Assembly: GCF_014646995.1 (NCBI RefSeq)
Contig: NZ_BMOI01000006.1
Span: forward strand, 62,001 to 126,000
Length of the DNA: 64,000 nt
From: Curtobacterium luteum
GTDB taxonomy: Bacteria > Actinomycetota > Actinomycetes > Actinomycetales > Microbacteriaceae
Reading direction: 5' to 3'
Shown here: in pieces, positions 45,084 through 51,907 of the stretch
Position numbering within the stretch: position 1 is the first letter of the stretch
Layout of the letters: the number at the start of each line of letters is the position of its first letter
Made by a program: the position numbers and the translations under genes
The notes under the pieces: generated by a model
What the model saw: the letters and a program-made list of their open reading frames with translations, nothing else
What the model was told of the DNA's origin: nothing
Database searches by the model: none

Positions 45084-45743
45084 CTAGTCGACGGGGTGCT
45101 CGACCTCGTAGCGGAAGACGCGGTGGAGGTCGTCCATCGCGATCGGTCCGCCCGGCAGCGGGCGTGTCCCGCCGTCCGCGCGCAGCCCGTCGAGGACGAT
45201 CCCGATCTGCCGCCCGAGGATCCGTCCCGCCTCGTCCGGCGGGAGGTTCGAGTAGCTCCCGATGCGGAACGCCGCGAAGGTGACGTCGTTCGCGTTGACG
45301 TCGGGCCGCAGACGTCCCTCGGCCTGGGCCGCGGTGACCAGCGCCGCGAGTCGGTCCGCCCACCCGTCGCTGAACTGCCGGTCGTCGTCGAGGGCCACCA
45401 TCTTGCGGTTCAGTCGTGGGATCGCCGGGTGATCCTGCAGCACGTCGACGATGCCGGTCACGAGCGCGACGACGCCGTCCCACGCGGTGGGCTGCACCGC
45501 CACCGCCTCCTCGATGCAGGCGAACTCGGCGACGAGTCGGGCGTGGAGGGCCCGGATCACCTCGTCGATGCCGGGGAACCGACGGTAGAGCGTCGCGATG
45601 CCGACGCCCGAGTCCTTCGCCAGCTGGGCCATCGATGGGTCGGCGTCGTGGACCGCCCAGTGCCGCTCGGCCGCGGCGAGGATGGACTCGCGGCTCCGGC
45701 GCACCTCGATGCGCTCGGCACGGGCACGCTCGGCAGCGGACAT
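45084..45743 (-). CDS. TetR/AcrR family transcriptional regulator
   Basis: A 219-residue regulator. The N-terminal helix-turn-helix is SRESILAAAERHWAVHD, MAQLAKDSGVGIATLYRRFPGIDEVI; the C-terminal ligand domain contains LQDHPAIPRLNRKMV. Its target is not adjacent on the left (cutC is convergent), and on the right lies a non-coding region, so it may be mainly autoregulatory or act elsewhere. A 22-bp dyad at 45768-45789 lies 25 bp upstream of its ATG. Confidence 0.87.
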   Translation of the reverse strand: MSAAERARAERIEVRRSRESILAAAERHWAVHDADPSMAQLAKDSGVGIATLYRRFPGIDEVIRALHARLVAEFACIEEAVAVQPTAWDGVVALVTGIVDVLQDHPAIPRLNRKMVALDDDRQFSDGWADRLAALVTAAQAEGRLRPDVNANDVTFAAFRIGSYSNLPPDEAGRILGRQIGIVLDGLRADGGTRPLPGGPIAMDDLHRVFRYEVEHPVD

Positions 45744-45767
45744 GCTCCGACCCTAGCTGTCCGATTC

Positions 45768-45789
45768 AAGTGGAGAGTTGACTCCGCTT
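45768..45789. promoter_or_regulatory. Candidate TetR operator
   Basis: AAGTGGAG-N6-CTCCGCTT is an 8-bp-arm inverted repeat with one mismatch, overlapping the presumed tetR promoter (GTTGAC lies in the spacer). Its size and location suit TetR autoregulation. Confidence 0.5.
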
Positions 45790-45835
45790 AGCGCCTGCGC
45801 CTATCGTCGCACCCGGCACTGCTGTGTCCGCGCGC

Positions 45836-45922
45836 CCGTCACCCTGCGGGCCGCCGACCCGGAGCCCGGCCCGTCACCCTGCGGGCCGCCGACCCGGAGC
45901 CCGGCCCGTCACCCTGCGGGCC
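45836..45922. repeat. 35-bp tandem repeat, 2.5 copies
   Basis: Two identical 35-bp units (45836-45870, 45871-45905) and a 17-bp partial third lie in non-coding sequence. Each starts CCGTCACCCTGCGGGCC and contains short complementary GGGCC/GGCCC pieces. Confidence 0.85.
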
Positions 45923-46073
45923 GTCCGCCGGACGACCGGTGCTGCCGCCCGACCCGAACGAGCGGCAACACCGGTCAGTCGGCACCGGGACCCCCGGGGC
46001 GGTCGCCGCGATGCCCCGTCGACCAGCGAGCACGTCGACGCCGTCGGCCCGTTGCCGCGGCCGCGACACGGCA

Positions 46074-46225
46074 GGCGGCGCTCGGCCGGTGGGGGGGCCG
46101 GTCGAGCGCCGCCGGTGCGGGTGGGGCGAGGGGAAGGTGGCGACGCCTGATCGGAGGGGGGGCGCGACCAGGCGTCGCCGGGGGTGGCGGCACTCGCTCG
46201 ATGGGGGGAGCGATCGAGGGCCGCC
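46074..46225 (-). ncRNA. 6C-family small RNA with three C-loop hairpins
   Basis: On the minus strand three successive hairpins each carry six or seven C residues in the loop. Hairpin 1 is about 46197-46218 (CUCGAU stem, six C). Hairpin 2 is 46139-46179 (11-bp perfect stem GGCGACGCCTG plus an inner extension, seven C). Hairpin 3 is 46074-46113 (GGCGGCGCTCG and CCGG stems with one mismatch, seven C). Two C-loop stems are the definition of the actinobacterial 6C RNA; a third, which may also terminate the transcript, is extra. It starts just after the stop of the 41-residue gene on the same strand, so it may have its own promoter or be its 3' UTR. Confidence 0.8.
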
Positions 46226-46241
46226 GGCTCGGTGGTGCGTG

Positions 46242-46367
46242 CTACCCGCCGGCGAGTGAACCGGTGAGCGACAGCGAGAGGACCACGGCAGCGGCGATGC
46301 CGGCGAGCAGCCCGACCGGCACGTACCGGCGCCACTGCACGGGCGATGTGCGGGGTCTGTCGGACAC
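46242..46367 (-). CDS. Small single-helix membrane protein, 41 aa
   Basis: A 41-codon ORF starting GTG 46367, preceded by GAGGAGG five bases upstream, and ending TAG 46242-46244. It encodes a basic N-terminus (SDRPRTSPVQWRRY) and one membrane helix (VPVGLLAGIAAAVVLSLSLT). The strong ribosome site and membrane-helix composition argue that it is real. It lies immediately upstream of the 6C RNA on the same strand and divergent from the MarR gene. No family recognised. Confidence 0.6.
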   Translation of the reverse strand: MSDRPRTSPVQWRRYVPVGLLAGIAAAVVLSLSLTGSLAGG

Positions 46368-46533
46368 GGGGGCCTCCTCGTTCTGCGGTCGTACGGTCGC
46401 GGAGCAAATGGCTCGGGTTCACTTGCTTCACTCATAAAGATACTCAACCATTCACCAACTTGGCCACTCGTGTACTGTCCCCAGTGCGAGGGACGCCACG
46501 GACGGCCCCTCCCGACCCGGAGTGGAGCCACCT
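46368..46533. promoter_or_regulatory. Divergent promoter region, 41-aa gene versus marR
   Basis: An AT-rich core at about 46400-46475 (ACTCATAAAGATACTCAACC, CATTCACCAAC) should hold both promoters. On the minus strand TTGGTG and TTATGA are 15 bp apart. ACTCA occurs twice as a direct repeat 11 bp apart. The MarR protein encoded next door may bind here. Confidence 0.45.
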
Positions 46534-46980
46534 GTGACCCGAGCAGGGAACGCGGACCCCGCAGAACTCATCAGCGCGTTCGAGGCGGTCGTGCGCGCCA
46601 ACGCGGTGCTCGTCCGGCAACTCAGCGCCGGCGCGGGCGTGCACGAGAACGCCCTCCGCGCCCTCGTGCTCATCGACGACACGGGCTACTCGACCCCGAC
46701 CGAGGTCGCGGGGTACCTCGGACTCACCTCCGGTGCCGTCACGAACATGGTCGACCGCATGGTGGCGGCCGGCCTGGTCGAGCGCGCGCCGAACCCGAAC
46801 GACCGTCGCGGATCGCTCCTCCGGCTCACATCGGAGGGCGATGCGGTCGTCGGTCGGTACCGGCAGCGGTACGCCGACCTGCTGACGGCGGTCGACGACA
46901 CGCACGACGGCGACCTGGCCAGCCTGCTGAGCGACCTCGCGACGAGCCTCTACGAGCAGGCCGGCGACGCCGAGGGCTGA
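46534..46980 (+). CDS. MarR family transcriptional regulator
   Basis: A 148-residue MarR protein with TPTEVAGYLGLTSGAVTNMVDRMVAAGLV as recognition helices and the wing NPNDRRGSLLRLTSEG. GTG 46534 is preceded by GGAG at good spacing; GTG 46522 is a less likely alternative. Its last 31 bp overlap the convergent aztA gene. A link with zinc control cannot be excluded (AdcR is a MarR zinc repressor), but the His-rich AdcR metal sites are not seen here. Confidence 0.85.
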   Translation: MTRAGNADPAELISAFEAVVRANAVLVRQLSAGAGVHENALRALVLIDDTGYSTPTEVAGYLGLTSGAVTNMVDRMVAAGLVERAPNPNDRRGSLLRLTSEGDAVVGRYRQRYADLLTAVDDTHDGDLASLLSDLATSLYEQAGDAEG

Positions 46981-47591
46981 CCGAGCGCGACAAGGGCGTC
47001 AGCGGCCGCTACGGCGACCGGATCGTGTGCTGCGTGCACGACGACCACCCCGCCGCGGGCCTCCTCCGCCAGCGCGGCGACGACGAGCGCCGCGGATGCC
47101 GCGTCGACACCGGCAGTGGGCTCGTCGACGAGCAGCACCGCGGCCTCCTGTGCGAGCCCGAGCGCGACGAGAGCGCGCTGCCGCTGTCCGCCCGACAGTC
47201 GGTCGAACGAGCGGTCCGCGAGGTCGGCGACGGCCAGGCGCTCGAGCTGCGCCTCCACGACCGACCGGTCGCGTCGCGTCGACGGGCGCCACCACGGTCG
47301 CGCCCGCCACCGCCCCATCGCCACAGCGTCGCGCACGGTCAGCGGGAGCGCGGTGGGCGGGACGGACTGCGGCACGTAGGCGACGTCGGCCGGGAGGCCC
47401 GTCACCCGTCCGGCAGACCACGGCACGACACCCGCGATCGCGTCGAGCACCGTCGACTTCCCCGATCCGTTCGGTCCGGTGAGCGCCGTCACCTCGCCGG
47501 ACCGGAACGTCGCGTGCAGTCCGTCGAGGACGCGACGCCCGTCCCGGTGCAGGGCGACGCCGGAGAGCTCGATGGTCGTGGAGAGCGGCAC
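46950..47591 (-). CDS. aztA: Zinc ABC transporter ATP-binding protein AztA
   Basis: A 213-residue ABC ATPase of the metal-uptake (ZnuC/AztA) group. Walker A is GPNGSGKST (39-47), the Q-loop is VAYVPQS, the signature is LSGGQRQR (132-139) and Walker B is AVLLVDEPTAG. It is divergent from aztB across a Zur-like box, which fits joint control. GTG 47591 has no clear Shine-Dalgarno. The 3' end overlaps marR by 31 bp. Confidence 0.88.
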   Translation of the reverse strand: MPLSTTIELSGVALHRDGRRVLDGLHATFRSGEVTALTGPNGSGKSTVLDAIAGVVPWSAGRVTGLPADVAYVPQSVPPTALPLTVRDAVAMGRWRARPWWRPSTRRDRSVVEAQLERLAVADLADRSFDRLSGGQRQRALVALGLAQEAAVLLVDEPTAGVDAASAALVVAALAEEARGGVVVVHAAHDPVAVAAADALVALGQPSASPACS

Positions 47592-47600
47592 CTGAGCACG

Positions 47601-47625
47601 CTATCAGTATTGATAGTCATTTTCA
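47601..47625. promoter_or_regulatory. Zur-like box between aztA and aztB
   Basis: TGATAGTCATTTTCA (47611-47625) matches the 7-1-7 layout of actinobacterial Zur boxes (TGA-rich half, central base, TCA-rich half) with ATTTTCA intact. It overlaps a second dyad, CTATCAGTATTGATAG (47601-47616). The site lies in the 50-bp gap between the divergent aztA and aztB starts. Zinc-dependent repression of both is the likely outcome. Confidence 0.7.
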
Positions 47626-47641
47626 TGTAGCGTCTGGGTCC

Positions 47642-48520
47642 GTGACCTGGCTGACCGACCCGTTCTCCGTCGACTTCATGCTGCGCGCCCTCGTCGGCGG
47701 CACACTGGCGGCGGTGCTGTGCGCGGTCGTCGGCACCTGGGTGCTCGTCCGCGGCATGGCCTTCCTCGGCGAGGCGCTCGCGCACGGCATGCTCCCCGGT
47801 GTCGCGGTCGCGACCCTCACCGGGTTCCCCGCGGTCCTCGGTGCCGCGGCGAGCGCGGGCGCCATGGTCCTCGGCGTCGGCGCACTGCGGCGGCATGCTC
47901 GGCTGTCCTACGACTCGTCGATCGGCCTGCTGTTCGTGGGCATGCTCGCCCTCGGCGTCATCATCGTGTCCGGGTCGCGCTCGTTCGCGACGGACGTGAC
48001 CGCGATCCTCTTCGGGGATGTGCTCGCCGTGACCTCCGCGGACCTCGTCGGCCTCGCTGCGGCCGCCGCCGTGGCACTCGGTACCGCGATCTGCTTCCAC
48101 CGCCCGTTCACCGCGACCGCGTTCGACGTCCGGAAGGCCGCGACGCTCGGGCTGCGACCGCGCCTGGCGGAGGTGGTCCTCGTCGCCCTGGTCACACTCG
48201 CCGTCGTCGCGTCGTACCGGGCCGTCGGGACGCTCCTCGTCGTCGGGCTGCTCCTCGCGCCGGCCGCTGCCGCCCGTGCTTGGTCTCGTTCGATCGGCTC
48301 GACCATGCTCCTCGGCGCCGGCATCGGTGCCGCCGCCGTCCTCGCCGGCCTCCTCGTCTCGTGGCACCTCGGCACCGCCGCAGGAGCGAGCATCGCCGTC
48401 GTCGCGGTCCTCGGCGTCGCGGTCTCCCGCGGTGCCGCTGCACTCCTGCGCGGCCGCGCGCCCACGCAGGCCCCGACCACTCGAACCCCAGCACCCACCG
48501 CACCACGAGAGGCCTCATGA
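47642..48520 (+). CDS. aztB: Zinc ABC transporter permease AztB
   Basis: A 292-residue ABC-3 family permease with about eight helices. It contains ALVGGTLAAVLCAVVGTWVL, RGMAFLGEALAHGMLPG, DSSIGLLFVGMLALGV, ILFGDVLAV and GTLLVVGLLLAPAAAAR, the standard ZnuB-type landmarks. GTG 47642 lies 16 bp after the Zur-like box with no ribosome site, so the mRNA is possibly leaderless. The stop overlaps the next gene (ATGA). Confidence 0.9.
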   Translation: MTWLTDPFSVDFMLRALVGGTLAAVLCAVVGTWVLVRGMAFLGEALAHGMLPGVAVATLTGFPAVLGAAASAGAMVLGVGALRRHARLSYDSSIGLLFVGMLALGVIIVSGSRSFATDVTAILFGDVLAVTSADLVGLAAAAAVALGTAICFHRPFTATAFDVRKAATLGLRPRLAEVVLVALVTLAVVASYRAVGTLLVVGLLLAPAAAARAWSRSIGSTMLLGAGIGAAAVLAGLLVSWHLGTAAGASIAVVAVLGVAVSRGAAALLRGRAPTQAPTTRTPAPTAPREAS

Positions 48521-49689
48521 ACCACCGCTCCACCCCCGCCGTCGGCGCTGCGCTCGGGCTGACGCTCCTGCTCGCCGGCTGCTCGTCCGACCCGGGCACA
48601 CCAGGACCCACCACGACGACGGATCGCCCGCACGGGTACGTCGAGGGCGCCCGGGAGGCCGGCGAACCGCAGCTCCGCCTCCTCGCGGTCAGCCCGGACG
48701 GCCGGACCACGATCCACGACCTGCTCACCGACGAGACGTCCGAGCTCCAGGACGTGGACGCCCCGGAGCACGCCGCGACGGACGGGCGCTTCCTCGTCAC
48801 GTCCGACGACGAGCGGACGACGATCACCGACGGAGGCGCGTGGACGGTCGACCACGGCGACCACACGCACTACTACGCCGCCGATCCGCGGGTCGTCGGG
48901 CACGTCGGTCGTGGCGGCGCGATCGCGGTGCACTCCTCGGAGACGACGACCACGCTGACCTGGCCGGACCACGGTGAGGCCGTGGCACTGGACCGCGAGG
49001 CACTCGGACAGGGCGAGGTCACGGAGGTCCTGCGTGTCGAGGCATCCGTCCTGCTGCCGTTCGGCGACCGCTTCGTCGCCGGGGCCGACGGCGCGGTGAC
49101 CGTCCTCGACCGGGGTGGCCGTGCCGTGGGCGAGCCGGTGGCCTGCCCGGAGCCCGCCGGCGGCATCGTGACCCGGGCGGGCGCCGTGATCGGGTGCTCC
49201 GACGGCGCCGTCGTCGTGGACGAGGACGGCGCGACGACGGTCCCGCTGCCGGAGGGATCGGCGGGCCGTCCGACGTCGTTCGCAGCGCGGGCGGGTCGGC
49301 CCACCGTCGCAGGGGTCGCCGGGGACGGCGGCGCCTGGCTGCTCGACGCACGGGAGCACTCCTGGCGGTACGTCCCCTCGGAACGACCGTTCCGCGCGGT
49401 CGTGGCCGTCGACGACCCCGAGGGGCACGTGGTCGCGGTCGACGACACCGGGCGGGTGGTCGTCGTCGCGACGGCGGACCCGACGTCCCCGGACGGCCGG
49501 ACCGCCACGACCCGACCCCTGGTCACCGCGAACGGTCCGGCCCTCCTGCAGGTCGACGCACAGCGGGCGTACGCCGCCGACCCGACGGCCGGTGTGGTGC
49601 ACGAGATCGACTTCGGCGACGACGCCCGGGTGGCGCGCACGATCGAGCTCGGTCGCCCCGTCGCCGCCCTCGCCGAGGTCGGTCGGTGA
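48517..49689 (+). CDS. AztD-like lipoprotein, first copy
   Basis: A 390-residue lipoprotein (lipobox LLAGC near residue 20) followed by a repeat-rich beta domain that looks like a beta-propeller of the AztD zinc-chaperone type. A His-rich loop (VDHGDHTHYYAADP) and the pair CPEPAGG / IGCSDGAVVV resemble the AztD metal and disulfide regions. It sits between aztB and aztC with 4-nt overlaps on both sides. A second AztD-like gene follows aztC. Normal azt loci carry one aztD, so this copy may be a specialised chaperone or a paralogue in decay. Confidence 0.72.
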   Translation: MNHRSTPAVGAALGLTLLLAGCSSDPGTPGPTTTTDRPHGYVEGAREAGEPQLRLLAVSPDGRTTIHDLLTDETSELQDVDAPEHAATDGRFLVTSDDERTTITDGGAWTVDHGDHTHYYAADPRVVGHVGRGGAIAVHSSETTTTLTWPDHGEAVALDREALGQGEVTEVLRVEASVLLPFGDRFVAGADGAVTVLDRGGRAVGEPVACPEPAGGIVTRAGAVIGCSDGAVVVDEDGATTVPLPEGSAGRPTSFAARAGRPTVAGVAGDGGAWLLDAREHSWRYVPSERPFRAVVAVDDPEGHVVAVDDTGRVVVVATADPTSPDGRTATTRPLVTANGPALLQVDAQRAYAADPTAGVVHEIDFGDDARVARTIELGRPVAALAEVGR

Positions 49690-50609
49690 CCCGCGTCGCG
49701 CGGGCGGGCACCGCCGCCGTGCGCACCGCCGTCGCGGTCCTCGCTGCCGGGCTCGTCGTGACCAGCGCCGGCTGCAGCCCGGCCGACCGTGACCGCCCGC
49801 TCGTGGCCGTGACGACGAACATCCTCGGTGACGTCGTCAGCGAGGTCGTCGGCGACGCCGCTGACGTCGCGGTCCTCATGCCCGCGGGTGCGGACCCACA
49901 CTCCTTCGAGGTCTCCGCCCGGGAAGCCGCACGGCTCCGGTCCGCCGACCTCGTCGTCGAGAACGGACTCGGGCTCGAGGAGGGCGTCGCCCGGCACGTC
50001 GAGGCCGCCACCGCGGACGGCGTGCCGGTCTTCACGGCGGGCGATGCGATCGACGTGCTCGACTGGCGCACCGAGGACGACTCCGGGCCGGATCCGCACT
50101 TCTGGACCGACCCACGGCGGATGGCGGAGGTGGTCTCGGCCCTCGACGACGCCCTCGACGAGGTCGGCATCGACGCTCCGGGGGCGGACGGCTACCGCGC
50201 CCAGCTCGACGCACTCGACGGCGAGGTGGCCACGGCGTTCGCGACCGTCCCCGCCGACCGTCGCGCGCTCGTGACGAACCACCACGTGTTCGGCTACCTC
50301 GCCGACCGCTACGGCTTCCGGATCGTCGGTGCCGTGATCCCGAGCGGCACGACCCTGGCCTCGCCGAGCGCCGCAGACCTCCGCGACCTTGCGACCGTGA
50401 TCGAGGACGCCGGCGTCCCGACGATCTTCGCCGACCTCTCCCAGCCGGCCCGGCTCGCCGAGGTCCTCGCGGACGAGGCCGGCATCCAGGTCACCATCAC
50501 CCCGCTCGCCACCGAGTCGCTGACCGCGACCGGGCCGGCGAGCTCCTACCTCGGCATGACCAGCTCGAACGCCGAGGCCATCGTCGACGGCCTGTCGACC
50601 CACGAATGA
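49686..50609 (+). CDS. aztC: Zinc ABC transporter substrate-binding lipoprotein AztC
   Basis: A 307-residue ZnuA/TroA-family protein. The lipobox is TSAGC, and the zinc ligands are His in PAGADPHSFEVSA, His in PDPHFWTDP and His in TNHHVFGYLADRYGF, with a final acidic residue near FADLS. There is no long His-rich loop, as expected for AztC, which takes zinc from AztD. GTG 49686 overlaps the preceding stop, and its stop overlaps the next ATG. Confidence 0.9.
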   Translation: MTRVARAGTAAVRTAVAVLAAGLVVTSAGCSPADRDRPLVAVTTNILGDVVSEVVGDAADVAVLMPAGADPHSFEVSAREAARLRSADLVVENGLGLEEGVARHVEAATADGVPVFTAGDAIDVLDWRTEDDSGPDPHFWTDPRRMAEVVSALDDALDEVGIDAPGADGYRAQLDALDGEVATAFATVPADRRALVTNHHVFGYLADRYGFRIVGAVIPSGTTLASPSAADLRDLATVIEDAGVPTIFADLSQPARLAEVLADEAGIQVTITPLATESLTATGPASSYLGMTSSNAEAIVDGLSTHE

Positions 50610-51832
50610 GGAAGAGAACGGAACCAGTGAAAACCATGACGTCACCATCGAAGCGACGCACCGCGGTCGCCCCCGCCCTGCTGCTCGGGGTCGCCGCCCT
50701 CGCGCTGACGGGGTGCTCCACCGACCCCGCGGACGCGGAGGACCGTACCGAACGGACCAGCGGCGCAGACGGGACGCGCGTCACCGTGACCTACGACGGC
50801 GGCGTGCTCGTCCTCGACGAGGACCTCCGCGTGGTGTCCGACGACCCGATCGAGGGGTTCACCCGCGTCAACCCCGCCGGGGACGGCCGTCACGTGCTCG
50901 TCACCGTCCCCGAGGGCTTCCGTGTCCTCGACACCGCGTCGGACCCGGCGCTCACCGACTCGGTCTTCCCCGCCGACGCCGGCGGCCACGCGGTCGTCCA
51001 CGGTGACCGGACGACGCTCTTCGCCGACGGCTCCGGCGACGTGACGGCGTTCGACCACGAGGACCTCGCCGACGCCGTCGCGGACGGCACGCTGCCCGAC
51101 GTCGACACGACGCGCTCGGAGACGGCACACCACGGCGTCGCGATCGAGCTCGAGGACGGCACGCTCCTCACGACCATCGGCACCGAGGAGTCGCGATCCG
51201 GCGTGCGCGCGCTCGACGAGGACGGCTCCGAGGTCGCACGCTCCGAGGTCTGCCCGGGCGTGCACGGCGAGGGCACCGTGGCCGACGAGGTCGCCGTGTT
51301 CGGCTGCGAGGACGGCGCGCTCGTGTACCGGGACGGCACCTTCGCCAAGGTCGACGCCCCGACCGAGTACGGCCGCACCGGCAACCTGTTCACGACCGAC
51401 TCGAGCCCGATCGCCGTCGGCGACTACAACGACGACCCGGACAGCGAGGGCTACCTCCTCGACCAGCTCGCACTGATCGACACCGAGCAGGGTTCCTACG
51501 AGACCGCGGACATGCCCGAGGGCGTCGGCTTCACCTTCCGCGACCTCGCGCGCGGGCCGGACGACGAAGCGGTCGTGCTCGGTTCCGACGGATCCCTGCA
51601 CACCTTCGACGTGACGACGGGTGCGCGTCTCGGCACCGTCCCGGTGATCGACGCGTGGGAGGGCCCCGTCGAGTGGCAGGACCCGCACCCCGCCCTGAAG
51701 GTGGTCGGTGACACGGCCTTCGTCACCGATCCGGCGACGAAGACCGTCCACGCGGTGGACCTCACCAGTGGTGAGGTCGTCGCCTCCAGCGACGAGCTCC
51801 CCGGCGTCCCCAACGAGATCGCGGTCGCGTAG
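50606..51832 (+). CDS. aztD: Zinc metallochaperone AztD (second AztD-like lipoprotein)
   Basis: A 408-residue lipoprotein (lipobox ALTGC around residue 36) with a beta-propeller-like domain. Typical stretches are TYDGGVLVLDEDL, FPADAGGHAVVHGDRTTLF, ETAHHGVAIELEDGTLLTT, CPGVHGEGTVADEVAVFGCEDGALVY and the DPHPALKVVGDTAFVTDP closing repeat, as in AztD. It would bind periplasmic zinc and deliver it to AztC. ATG 50606 keeps the ATGA overlap with aztC; GTG 50627, after GAGGAAGAG, is a plausible alternative. Confidence 0.82.
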   Translation: MRKRTEPVKTMTSPSKRRTAVAPALLLGVAALALTGCSTDPADAEDRTERTSGADGTRVTVTYDGGVLVLDEDLRVVSDDPIEGFTRVNPAGDGRHVLVTVPEGFRVLDTASDPALTDSVFPADAGGHAVVHGDRTTLFADGSGDVTAFDHEDLADAVADGTLPDVDTTRSETAHHGVAIELEDGTLLTTIGTEESRSGVRALDEDGSEVARSEVCPGVHGEGTVADEVAVFGCEDGALVYRDGTFAKVDAPTEYGRTGNLFTTDSSPIAVGDYNDDPDSEGYLLDQLALIDTEQGSYETADMPEGVGFTFRDLARGPDDEAVVLGSDGSLHTFDVTTGARLGTVPVIDAWEGPVEWQDPHPALKVVGDTAFVTDPATKTVHAVDLTSGEVVASSDELPGVPNEIAVA

Positions 51833-51846
51833 CGACGGACCGATCC

Positions 51847-51898
51847 GACACGGACTGGAGGCGCGGTGCCGACCGGCACCGCGCCTCCAGTCCGTGTC
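51847..51898. terminator. 24-bp-stem palindromic terminator
   Basis: A perfect 24-bp stem with a GACC loop, core GGAGGCGCGGTGCC, lies between the convergent aztD and MetE-like genes. It is a third clear member of the palindrome family. Confidence 0.8.
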
Positions 51899-51907
51899 CT
51901 GGGTGTG

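Larger units (their letters stand above)
45744..46073. other. Non-coding region between tetR and the 6C RNA
   Basis: No supported gene lies in these 330 bp. They hold the TetR dyad (45768-45789) and the 35-bp tandem repeat (45836-45922), then about 150 bp of GC-rich sequence in which I see nothing specific. Confidence 0.6.

Noticed and set aside
45778..46437. Plus-strand ORFs across the 6C RNA region
   Set aside because: They lack ribosome sites and domain features, and the region is explained by tandem repeats and RNA hairpins.
46534..46980. MarR as an AdcR-type zinc repressor
   Set aside because: The neighbourhood is suggestive, but the His/Cys/Glu metal-binding pattern of AdcR is not visible in the sequence.
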